NCBI GenBank assembly: GCA_900545995.1
Contig: URBM01000096.1
Coordinates: 1-7,203, forward strand
Source: an uncultured Collinsella sp.
GTDB lineage: Bacteria; Actinomycetota; Coriobacteriia; Coriobacteriales; Coriobacteriaceae
Reading direction: 5' to 3'
DNA length: 7,203 nucleotides
The translations under genes were made by a program, and so were the position numbers. Shown here one piece after another: positions 1 to 5,283 of this stretch. Within the stretch, counting starts at the first letter, position 1. Each line of letters opens with the position of its first letter. The notes under the pieces were generated by a model, which saw only the letters and a list, made by a program, of their open reading frames with translations, was not told the DNA's origin and did no database searches.

Positions 1-705
1 GCGCGCAACTTCCTCGGCAGGCTGGCAGGCCTGGAACAGATCGCCGCCCTCAAAGTCTTTGAGCACCACGCGGTCGGCCGTGGTAAGTGCCTCGATAAAG
101 GCCTCGTACTCCTCCTTGTTGAGCGGAGCGTTGAGATAGTCGCCGCTCCCCTGCTCCTCGTAGCGCGACTGCGAAAACAGCACGTCCATATCGAGCGTGG
201 AGGCATCGACGATCGGCGCCGCGGCATCGAAGAACGCAAGGGCGTCGCCACCGACGAGCTTCATGACCTCTTCGCTCAGCGCCGGTGAACACAGCGGGCC
301 CGCGGCAATGACCACGTGGCCCTCGGGAATCTGCGTGACCTCGCCGTGCGCGACCTCGATATTGGGACGGGCGGCAACCTCGGCCTCGACAAGCTCGGAA
401 AACTTGACGCGGTCGACCGCCAGGGCACCGCCGGCGGGAACAGCCGCGCGATGGGCGCAATCGAGCAGGACTGAACCCATGCGCTTAAGCTCGGCCTTCA
501 GCAAACCAGCCGCGGAATCCGGACGGGTCGACTTAAACGAATTGGAGCAGACGAGCTCTGCCAAGTGATCGGTATGGTGAGCCGGGGAGCTAACCTGGGG
601 GCGCATCTCGCACAGCTTTACGGCAAAACCGCGGTCTGCCAGCTGGATCGCGCATTCCGAACCCGCCAGACCGCCACCGATAACCGTCACCTGATCGAAC
701 TGCAT
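1..705 (-). CDS. trmFO: TrmFO, folate-dependent tRNA (uracil-54-C5)-methyltransferase, N-terminal part
   Basis: The first 235 codons of a protein of about 435-450 residues are visible; the rest lies beyond the left edge. TrmFO uses 5,10-methylenetetrahydrofolate and FADH2 to make 5-methyluridine at position 54 of the tRNA T-loop, in the cytoplasm. The N-terminus has the FAD dinucleotide-binding glycine motif GGGLAG (residues 10-15). Next comes the family signature PAHHTDHLAELVCSNSFKS (41-59) with Cys53, which matches a conserved functional cysteine. A second conserved cysteine falls at Cys227 in FQACQPAEE. The ATG at 703-705 is preceded by AAAGGTG at 713-719 with 7-nt spacing. It starts 14 nt after the dprA stop, so it is probably the next gene of the yraN-comM-dprA operon. 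TrmFO replaces the SAM-dependent TrmA in many Gram-positive lineages. No damage is seen in the visible part. Confidence 0.96.
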   Translation of the reverse strand, partial: MQFDQVTVIGGGLAGSECAIQLADRGFAVKLCEMRPQVSSPAHHTDHLAELVCSNSFKSTRPDSAAGLLKAELKRMGSVLLDCAHRAAVPAGGALAVDRVKFSELVEAEVAARPNIEVAHGEVTQIPEGHVVIAAGPLCSPALSEEVMKLVGGDALAFFDAAAPIVDASTLDMDVLFSQSRYEEQGSGDYLNAPLNKEEYEAFIEALTTADRVVLKDFEGGDLFQACQPAEEVAR

Positions 706-712
706 CTGCAAA

Positions 713-719
713 CACCTTT
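713..719 (-). promoter_or_regulatory. Ribosome binding site of trmFO
   Basis: AAAGGTG lies 7 nt before the trmFO ATG and directly abuts the dprA stop codon (720-722). It supports the ATG at 705 as the start, and a ribosome finishing dprA could feed trmFO. Confidence 0.7.
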
Positions 720-1655
720 CTAATTGACACGTTTTCCATTGTGACCGAAGGGCGTCTGGGCGTGAAGGGCAAACTTGGAGGGCGCATACCTTCCATCCAT
801 CATGCGCTCGATAAGGCCCTCGAGTTCAAGCGAACCCAAGAGTTTGAGTACGCCGACAGCATCGAGCGCGACGAGCGCCGCGATGTCGTCGACCTTGAGC
901 GGAGAGGCGATGAGCGCATGCATCACGGTCTGCTGTGTTGGATCCAGGTCGGCAATGCCGGGAGCATCGGGGCGCGAGTAGCGCAGGGTGCCGTAGATGC
1001 GTGAGATAGCCATCTCGATAGATTCCTCGTCGATGATGCAGCAAGCACCGTTCGCAATGAGGTAATTCGTGCCACGCGACTCGGGCGATAGGATCGACCC
1101 CGGCACGACAAGAAGTTCGCGCCCCAAATCCATAGCAGCCTCGGCTGTAGAAAACGTCCCGGAAGGCATACCCGCCTCGGAAACAAAAAGGGCTTGCGAC
1201 AGGGCCGCGATCACGCGATTGCGGCGCGGAAAGGCAAACTTGCGCGGACCCATGCCCCACGGAGAGATCGACACGACCGAGCCACCCGTATCGAGCGTGC
1301 GCATAATAAGCCCCGCGCTCGAACGCGGGTAGACCACGTCGGCGCCCGTCCCCAGCACCACGACGTGTTTGCCGCCGGCGTTGACCGCAGCCCAACCCGA
1401 GGCCTGGTCACAACCGACCGCGCCGCCCGAAACTACCGTCACTCCCGCCTCGACCGCCACCTTTGCCGCAAGCTCTGCCACGGCAAGACCATACGGCGAG
1501 GCCTTGCGCGCGCCGATGATGGAGAGCGCGGGCGTCGAAAGCACCTCGGGGTTGCCGCGCACATAGAGCGTCTGGGGTACATCAGAAAGCTCCAAAACGG
1601 TCTCGGGATACAACGCATCACCTGGATGCAGCTCGTAGGTCCCCTCGGCCATCAT
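720..1655 (-). CDS. dprA: DprA/Smf, DNA-processing protein A
   Basis: The protein has 311 residues. DprA binds incoming single-stranded DNA and loads RecA during natural transformation, and it is also widespread in species not known to be competent. The Rossmann-like Smf domain spans about residues 27-215. It contains IIGARKASPYG (46-56, with Arg50), VVSGGAVGCD (74-83), VLGTGADVVYP (100-110), FPRRNRVIAALS (142-153), SEAGMPSGTFSTAEAA (159-174) and RGTNYLIANGA (194-204). A winged-helix-like tail follows at about 237-295. The N-terminal SAM domain of longer homologues is absent: the protein begins just before the YPETVLELSDVP stretch. The chosen start is the first ATG of ATGATG, which overlaps the comM stop and has AGGAGG at 1661-1666, 5 nt upstream. 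The second ATG (A at 1652, 8 nt spacing) is equally possible. An open frame continues upstream to 1811 but lies inside comM and shows no DprA similarity. Confidence 0.95.
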   Translation of the reverse strand: MMAEGTYELHPGDALYPETVLELSDVPQTLYVRGNPEVLSTPALSIIGARKASPYGLAVAELAAKVAVEAGVTVVSGGAVGCDQASGWAAVNAGGKHVVVLGTGADVVYPRSSAGLIMRTLDTGGSVVSISPWGMGPRKFAFPRRNRVIAALSQALFVSEAGMPSGTFSTAEAAMDLGRELLVVPGSILSPESRGTNYLIANGACCIIDEESIEMAISRIYGTLRYSRPDAPGIADLDPTQQTVMHALIASPLKVDDIAALVALDAVGVLKLLGSLELEGLIERMMDGRYAPSKFALHAQTPFGHNGKRVN

Positions 1656-3175
1656 TGGTCCCTCCTTCCCTGGTACATCGCTGCCTCGAGCACGTGGTCC
1701 TGCGTCACTTGCTCGCTCTCGGCGACGTCGGCGATTGTACGCGCGATACGCACCAGTCGCACAATGCCGCGACCCGTGAGATGTGTGCGCTTCGACAGGC
1801 CGAGCACACACTTCTCCGCCGCATCATCGAGCTCAAAGGTCGAAACGACGCCGTCAATGGACCGTGTCTCGTCATCCTCGGCCTCGGCATCCGCATCGTC
1901 CATACGGGATTCGCGCCAAGCGCGAAAAGCGCGACCGCGCACAACGTAGTCACGTAACTCGGCAGACGACATACCCTCCGCACCCTCGATAATCACTTGG
2001 GGGTCGGGACGGGTCACATCGATCATCATGTCGATACGGTCGGCCAAAGGACCGCGCAGTTTAGACCGATAGCGCTCGACCATCGCCGCCGAGCAGCGAC
2101 ACGGCACCTCGCGATCACCCAAGAAGCCGCAGGGGCAAGGGTTACTCGCAGCCAGCAGCTGAAAGCGCGACGGGAAGGTAAAGGCCCCGTCGACGCGTAC
2201 GATCCTGACGTAGCCGCGTTCGATGGGCTGACGCAGCGTCTGCAGCACACCCGTGGGAAACTCAGCAAGCTCGTCCAAAAAGAGCACGCCGCCATGAGCA
2301 AGGCTGATCTCACCCGGGTGCACCGGGCGCCCACCGCCGATAAGACCTGCGGTCGAAATACTGTGATGGGGACTGCGGAAGGGCCGGTGCCCCGCCAACA
2401 AGCCATCAATGTTCTCACCCAAAACCGAATGGATGCACAGCGCCTCCTGTTGATCCTCAACGGAAAGCTCGGGCAGGATGCCGGTCATACGACGCGCGAG
2501 CATCGTCTTGCCCGATCCCGGGGACCCGATCATAAGCAAACCGAGCTCACCCGCTGCCGCCAGCGCCATGCCGCGCTTGGCGACCTCCTGCCCCAGTACG
2601 TCGGCATAGTCGAGTTCGGGCTCAAAGGACGCCTCGAGCACTTCAGAATCCAAGTAGTGCCGCGCGGCATCGCCCATGCCATGGGCAAGCTGAGACAAAT
2701 GATCGATAAATCCGCAATCCACGCCCGCGAGTGGCACATGCTGATCGGACCTGCCGGCGATAAAGGACAGCCCCATATCACGCGCCAATAGCTGAAACGC
2801 CACCTCGCCCTTGACGGGAAGCACCGTACCGTCCAAGCCGAGCTCGCCGGCGAAAAGGCAGCGATCGAGGTCGTCACGGGGAATCTGCCCATCGGCCGCC
2901 AGAACCGCGATGGCGATGGGCAAATCAAAGCCGCTACCGGTCTTGCGAATATCGCCGGGCGCTAGGTTGACCGTAATGCCCGAGCGTGGGATCTCGAACC
3001 CGGCGGAGCGCATCGCGCAGCGAATACGACCGCGTGACTCCATCACCTCCATACTCGGAATGCCGAGCATTTGGATGCCCGGAACACCACCGGCAAGCGA
3101 GACCTCGACCGTGACGTGAATTGCCTCGACGCCGCGGATGCAGGCCGCGTGAACGGCAAACGTCTCGAACGCCAT
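1652..3175 (-). CDS. comM: ComM/YifB family AAA+ ATPase (Mg-chelatase-like), branch-migration helicase
   Basis: The protein has 507 residues, matching the usual length of about 505. ComM is a hexameric AAA+ helicase that extends branch migration when transforming DNA integrates, as shown in Vibrio cholerae. The N-terminal Lon-protease-like ChlI domain covers about residues 18-140 and includes GVPGIQMLGIP (30-40) and VNLAPGDIRKTGSGFDLPIA (69-88). The AAA+ core has Walker A GSPGSGKT (217-224), the conserved RPFRSPHHSIS (264-274), Walker B GVLFLDE (296-302), the cysteine pairs NPCPCG (345-350) and CRC (359-361), and DRID (379-382). The Mg-chelatase C-terminal domain ends with VRIARTIADV (475-484). 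An acidic linker lies at about 424-437. The ATG at 3175 overlaps the yraN stop (TGATG), with AGGTG at 3181-3185. Its own stop overlaps the dprA start, so translational coupling is likely on both sides. Confidence 0.97.
   Translation of the reverse strand: MAFETFAVHAACIRGVEAIHVTVEVSLAGGVPGIQMLGIPSMEVMESRGRIRCAMRSAGFEIPRSGITVNLAPGDIRKTGSGFDLPIAIAVLAADGQIPRDDLDRCLFAGELGLDGTVLPVKGEVAFQLLARDMGLSFIAGRSDQHVPLAGVDCGFIDHLSQLAHGMGDAARHYLDSEVLEASFEPELDYADVLGQEVAKRGMALAAAGELGLLMIGSPGSGKTMLARRMTGILPELSVEDQQEALCIHSVLGENIDGLLAGHRPFRSPHHSISTAGLIGGGRPVHPGEISLAHGGVLFLDELAEFPTGVLQTLRQPIERGYVRIVRVDGAFTFPSRFQLLAASNPCPCGFLGDREVPCRCSAAMVERYRSKLRGPLADRIDMMIDVTRPDPQVIIEGAEGMSSAELRDYVVRGRAFRAWRESRMDDADAEAEDDETRSIDGVVSTFELDDAAEKCVLGLSKRTHLTGRGIVRLVRIARTIADVAESEQVTQDHVLEAAMYQGRRDQ
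1661..1666 (-). promoter_or_regulatory. Ribosome binding site of dprA inside the comM 3' end
   Basis: AGGAGG is encoded within the last codons of comM. It lies 5 nt before the first and 8 nt before the second ATG of the ATGATG overlap. It places the dprA start here rather than at upstream in-frame codons, but cannot decide between the two adjacent ATGs. Confidence 0.8.
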
Positions 3176-3660
3176 CACGACACCTGCCAATCGAATGCGT
3201 TGTACTGATGCTCGATCTCGGCGATATGCCCGCCGCGAATGGTGACACCCACGGCATCGAAGCGAATCGCCTTGAGCGGATAATGCTCCATGAGATAGCA
3301 ACTTGCGATGCGGCGGTAGCGGCGTTGTTTTTGGGCGTCCACGGCCTCCTCGGGAAAGACCCGCGTGTTGCAATCCAGTGCGACGCGTCTGGTCTTGACC
3401 TCGGCCATCACCACGACATCGTCGAGCTCATCGAGCAGCACCAGATCGGCCTCGCCCTCGGTGCAACGATAACCCTGCTCCAGCAAGGTGTAGCCGCGCT
3501 CGTTAAAGTAGTCGATGGTGATCAGCTCGCCCAGCATGCCGAGCTCGCGGGGACTGAGCCCCTTGATAAACTCGGGCGTCATCGCCCCGCAGTCGAGCTC
3601 GCCGTCTTCCCAGCGCTCCTTGAGTTGCTGCGTCTTGCTCTTTTTGCTTGCGGCACACAT
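3175..3660 (-). CDS. yraN: YraN / UPF0102 family protein, endonuclease-like fold
   Basis: The protein has 161 residues. The UPF0102 core begins near residue 36 with SPRELGMLGELITIDYF and carries the PD-(D/E)xK-like pattern of the family: Glu45, E70-A-D72 in EGEADLVLL, and E87-V-K89 in MAEVKTRR. A basic KQRRYRRIA helix follows at 111-119. No biochemical role is firmly established for the family; the fold suggests nucleic-acid cleavage or binding, and the genetic link to comM and dprA suggests DNA processing. Typical members have about 115-130 residues, so the lysine- and glutamate-rich first 35 residues are an extension. The start is set by AGGAG at 3666-3670, 5 nt before the ATG. The open frame upstream to 3792 crosses the rnhB terminator and is non-coding. 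This is the first gene of the comM-dprA-trmFO operon. Confidence 0.92.
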   Translation of the reverse strand: MCAASKKSKTQQLKERWEDGELDCGAMTPEFIKGLSPRELGMLGELITIDYFNERGYTLLEQGYRCTEGEADLVLLDELDDVVVMAEVKTRRVALDCNTRVFPEEAVDAQKQRRYRRIASCYLMEHYPLKAIRFDAVGVTIRGGHIAEIEHQYNAFDWQVS

Positions 3661-3665
3661 GGGGT

Positions 3666-3670
3666 CTCCT
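3666..3670 (-). promoter_or_regulatory. Ribosome binding site of yraN
   Basis: AGGAG lies 5 nt before the ATG at 3660 and decides the yraN start. It sits immediately downstream of the closing strand of a predicted leader hairpin (3673-3718), so its accessibility could depend on that structure. Confidence 0.8.
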
Positions 3671-3672
3671 TT

Positions 3673-3718
3673 CCCGCACACTGCATTGCCCCGATGATGA
3701 GGGCACCTTTCATGCGGG
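3673..3718 (-). other. Predicted nested hairpin in the yraN-comM-dprA leader
   Basis: On the minus strand an outer 6-bp arm, CCCGCA with TGCGGG (3713-3718 with 3673-3678), encloses an inner 6-bp stem TGCCCT with GGGGCA (3700-3705 with 3687-3692) and a 7-nt loop. The inner stem's last pair is a G-U wobble that forms only in RNA made from the minus strand. The structure ends two bases before the extended Shine-Dalgarno of yraN. Its regulatory role is inferred; no known riboswitch class was recognised. Confidence 0.4.
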
Positions 3719-3758
3719 TAAGTACCGGAAGCAAACCAATAGCTGACCAAATGCCGAC

Positions 3759-3800
3759 AAAAAACGGACCGTACGCAACACTCACGTTGCACACGGCCCG
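3759..3800 (-). terminator. Intrinsic terminator of rnhB
   Basis: Starting 50 nt after the rnhB stop, the minus strand forms a 15-bp stem (3786-3800 with 3765-3779, including three G-U pairs) with a 6-nt loop. Six T residues (3759-3764) follow directly. This is a strong Rho-independent terminator separating rnhB from the yraN operon. There is no T tract on the plus-strand side, so it works in one direction only. Confidence 0.9.
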
Positions 3801-3849
3801 CTACCAGCAGGTTTATAAAACGCCAGAGGTCCCTGTCTCCACAATTGAC

Positions 3850-4638
3850 CTAGAAAAGACGCTCAGTCTGCAGAAAGTTTCCGCAAAAGCTCACACGATG
3901 ACACGGACAAAGTCCATGTTTGCGAATGGCCTCGATGTGCTCGGGGCTTGCGTAGCCCTTCGACTCGGCCAAATGATACTCGGGATACTCGGCGTCGTAC
4001 TCGACCATCATCTCGTCACGCGTGACCTTGGCCATGATGGACGCCGCGGCGATACAGGCGATTTTGGCATCGCCCTTCACCACGTCGCGCTCGTTGGGAA
4101 CGGCGCCCAAGGGGTTACCGTCCATAAGCACGCAATCGGGCTCGAGCCCCGTATCGGCCACGGCGCCCGCGACGGCAGCGCGGATGGCGCGGGCCATGCC
4201 CATATCATCGATATCCGCAGGCGCAATATGGCAAAAACCAATCGCCGTCGCGACCTCGGCAATCTTCACCGAGAGCAGCTCGCGGCGCGCCGGCGTGAGC
4301 TTTTTGGAATCATTGATGCCCCAGACGCGCGGCTCCATGGGGAGGCACACGGCGCAAACCGTCAAAGGACCGGCCACCGAGCCGCGACCCACCTCGTCGA
4401 CGCCCACGACCACGCCATCCCCACCGAGCTCGTGCATCAGCTCGTACATGCCGTTGACGCGCTCGCGCTCGGCAAGTTCCTTGGCATGGCGCTTAAGAGC
4501 GCGCTCGCAAGCCTTGATCACTTGCTGGCGCGGATCCTCACGATAATGCTCCACGAGGGCGGGGATCTCCTCAAACGTGGCGCTCGCCAGCTCGCCGGCA
4601 ACCTGCGATGCCGAAACCGAACTCGTCATGTTGGCCAT
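3850..4638 (-). CDS. rnhB: Ribonuclease HII
   Basis: The protein has 262 residues and is cytoplasmic. It cleaves the RNA strand of RNA-DNA hybrids and incises 5' of single ribonucleotides embedded in DNA, which starts ribonucleotide excision repair. The four acidic metal-binding residues are present: Asp81 and Glu82 in GVDEVGRGSVAG (with the substrate-sensing Gly84-Arg85-Gly86), Asp173 in LMDGN, and Asp208 in AKVTRDEM. The conserved NDSKKL (109-114), ESKGY (225-229) and the C-terminal HRVSF (247-251) are also present. The first 70 residues form the helical N-terminal extension seen in Bacillus-type RNase HII. ATG at 4638 is chosen over upstream in-frame starts because AAGGAGG at 4646-4652 sits 7 nt ahead. 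The gene lies between the rplS terminator and its own terminator, so it is probably a single-gene unit or is expressed by read-through. Confidence 0.97.
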   Translation of the reverse strand: MANMTSSVSASQVAGELASATFEEIPALVEHYREDPRQQVIKACERALKRHAKELAERERVNGMYELMHELGGDGVVVGVDEVGRGSVAGPLTVCAVCLPMEPRVWGINDSKKLTPARRELLSVKIAEVATAIGFCHIAPADIDDMGMARAIRAAVAGAVADTGLEPDCVLMDGNPLGAVPNERDVVKGDAKIACIAAASIMAKVTRDEMMVEYDAEYPEYHLAESKGYASPEHIEAIRKHGLCPCHRVSFCGNFLQTERLF

Positions 4639-4645
4639 ATCGGGG

Positions 4646-4652
4646 CCTCCTT
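4646..4652 (-). promoter_or_regulatory. Ribosome binding site of rnhB
   Basis: AAGGAGG lies 7 nt before the ATG at 4638. It selects this start over in-frame codons further upstream, which would overlap the region next to the rplS terminator. Confidence 0.85.
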
Positions 4653-4667
4653 GCATGCAAATCATAT

Positions 4668-4697
4668 AAAAAGAAGGGCCACCCGAAGGTGACCCTT
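4668..4697 (-). terminator. Intrinsic terminator of rplS
   Basis: The minus strand reads AAGGGTCACC, loop TTCG, GGTGGCCCTT: a 10-bp stem with one G-U pair (4688-4697 with 4674-4683), followed by C and five T residues (4668-4672). A second small hairpin, TGTCCA/TGGACA with a 6-nt loop (4699-4716), lies just upstream of it in the transcript. The terminator starts 34 nt after the rplS stop and ends about 30 nt before the rnhB start. Confidence 0.92.
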
Positions 4698-4731
4698 TTG
4701 TCCAAACGAGTGGACAGACGCTGCGATCTTC

Positions 4732-5073
4732 TTAGCGCTTCTCGGGGATGCGAGCAGCCTTGCCCACCTTGTCGCGGAGGTAGTACAGCTTGGCGCGACG
4801 GACGCGACCATGACGGACGACCTCGAGCTTGGCGATCTTGGGGCTGTGAAGCGGGAAGGTACGCTCAACACCGACACCGAAGGAAATCTTGCGGACGGTG
4901 AAGGTCTCACGGGCACCGGCGCCGGCCATGCGGATGACGTCACCCTGGAAAACCTGGATGCGCTCGCGGTCGCCTTCCTTAATGCGGTAGTGAACCTTGA
5001 CGTTGTCGGCAACGCGGACCTGCGGGATGTCCTCGCGGATCTGCTGACGCTCGATTGCGCGGATGTAATCCAT
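4732..5073 (-). CDS. rplS: 50S ribosomal protein L19 (bL19)
   Basis: The protein has 113 residues, the normal family length. bL19 sits at the 30S-50S interface and forms part of the bridge with 16S rRNA. The sequence matches the family almost throughout. RERIQVFQGDVI (residues 37-48), ETFTVRKISFGVGVERTFPL (56-75) and RRAKLYYLRDKVGKAARI (92-109) are the hallmark blocks. ATG at 5073 is chosen because AAGGA at 5081-5085 is 7 nt upstream. A TTG two codons earlier (5079) would sit only one base from that site. In many bacteria rplS follows trmD; here the upstream gene is ppdK, and both a terminator and a promoter lie between them. The gene thus appears to be its own transcription unit, with a strong terminator after the stop. 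Confidence 0.98.
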   Translation of the reverse strand: MDYIRAIERQQIREDIPQVRVADNVKVHYRIKEGDRERIQVFQGDVIRMAGAGARETFTVRKISFGVGVERTFPLHSPKIAKLEVVRHGRVRRAKLYYLRDKVGKAARIPEKR

Positions 5074-5097
5074 GTGCAATTCCTTACTCTTCTAGAG

Positions 5098-5121
5098 GTG
5101 CCGTACCACCTTGGCCGGCAC
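5098..5121 (-). other. Hairpin in the rplS leader
   Basis: Between the predicted promoter and the L19 ribosome binding site, the minus strand forms GTGCCG/CGGCAC (6 bp). A smaller inner CCA/TGG stem lies inside it. The hairpin ends 12 nt upstream of the AAGGA at 5081-5085. Leaders that let L19 control its own synthesis are known in Firmicutes; whether this hairpin does so is inference. Confidence 0.35.
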
Positions 5122-5142
5122 GTAGTTGAACAAACGTATTCG

Positions 5143-5170
5143 AGTATACACGCGCAGGTTTGCGCTGCAA
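5143..5170 (-). promoter_or_regulatory. Predicted promoter of rplS
   Basis: The -10 hexamer TATACT (5143-5148, one change from TATAAT) has TTGCAG (5165-5170) 16 nt upstream as a partial -35. Just upstream of the -35 lies an A/T-rich run including six A residues, resembling an UP element. The expected transcript start is near 5136, giving a leader of about 60 nt. The -35 match is only moderate, so the exact boundary is uncertain. Confidence 0.5.
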
Positions 5171-5211
5171 GAACTATTTTTTACGCAGACAAAAAGACAA
5201 AACCCGCACAT

Positions 5212-5244
5212 GATAACCGCCCGCCTCACGAATGAGACGGGCGG
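5212..5244 (-). terminator. Likely terminator of ppdK
   Basis: Starting 39 nt after the ppdK stop, the minus strand forms a 12-bp GC-rich stem (5233-5244 with 5217-5228, one G-U pair) capped by a TTCG loop. The tail after the stem is only TTAT, weaker than at the other two terminators, so some read-through into rplS is possible. Confidence 0.75.
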
Positions 5245-5283
5245 CATGAAGGGGGGCTACGTTACGCGCGGAAACGCAAGACC

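Noticed and set aside
1656..1811. Extension of dprA to an upstream start at 1811
   Set aside because: The added 52 residues are arginine-rich, lie within comM in another frame, and lack similarity to DprA; the ribosome binding site at 1661-1666 supports the start at 1655.
1194..1949. A 251-codon plus-strand open frame opposite dprA and comM
   Set aside because: Arginine/histidine-rich shadow of the coding strand without a recognisable motif; dprA and comM explain this stretch fully.
1997..2791. A 264-codon plus-strand open frame opposite comM
   Set aside because: It lies wholly inside the conserved AAA+ coding region in antisense, and shows no domain or translation signal.
3579..3794. A 71-codon minus-strand frame starting upstream of yraN and overlapping it
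   Set aside because: It begins at the rnhB terminator, its internal ATG at 3713 lacks a ribosome binding site, and its last part is an out-of-frame reading of yraN.
3801..3849. An AT-rich TTTATAAAA patch between rnhB and its terminator, considered as a promoter
   Set aside because: No suitable -35 element is found at a normal distance, and in the minus direction any transcript would stop at once at the strong terminator 3759-3800.
3121..4692. A 523-codon open frame on the plus strand opposite yraN and rnhB
   Set aside because: It is antisense to two clearly recognisable genes, has no convincing ribosome binding site and no recognisable domain, and has the His/Leu/Ala/Arg-rich composition usual for antisense frames in GC-rich DNA. 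It also reads through the rnhB terminator.
4810..5235. A 141-codon plus-strand open frame opposite rplS and its promoter region
   Set aside because: The Asp/Leu/Val-rich composition is the antisense image of the basic L19 protein; it also runs through the promoter and leader.
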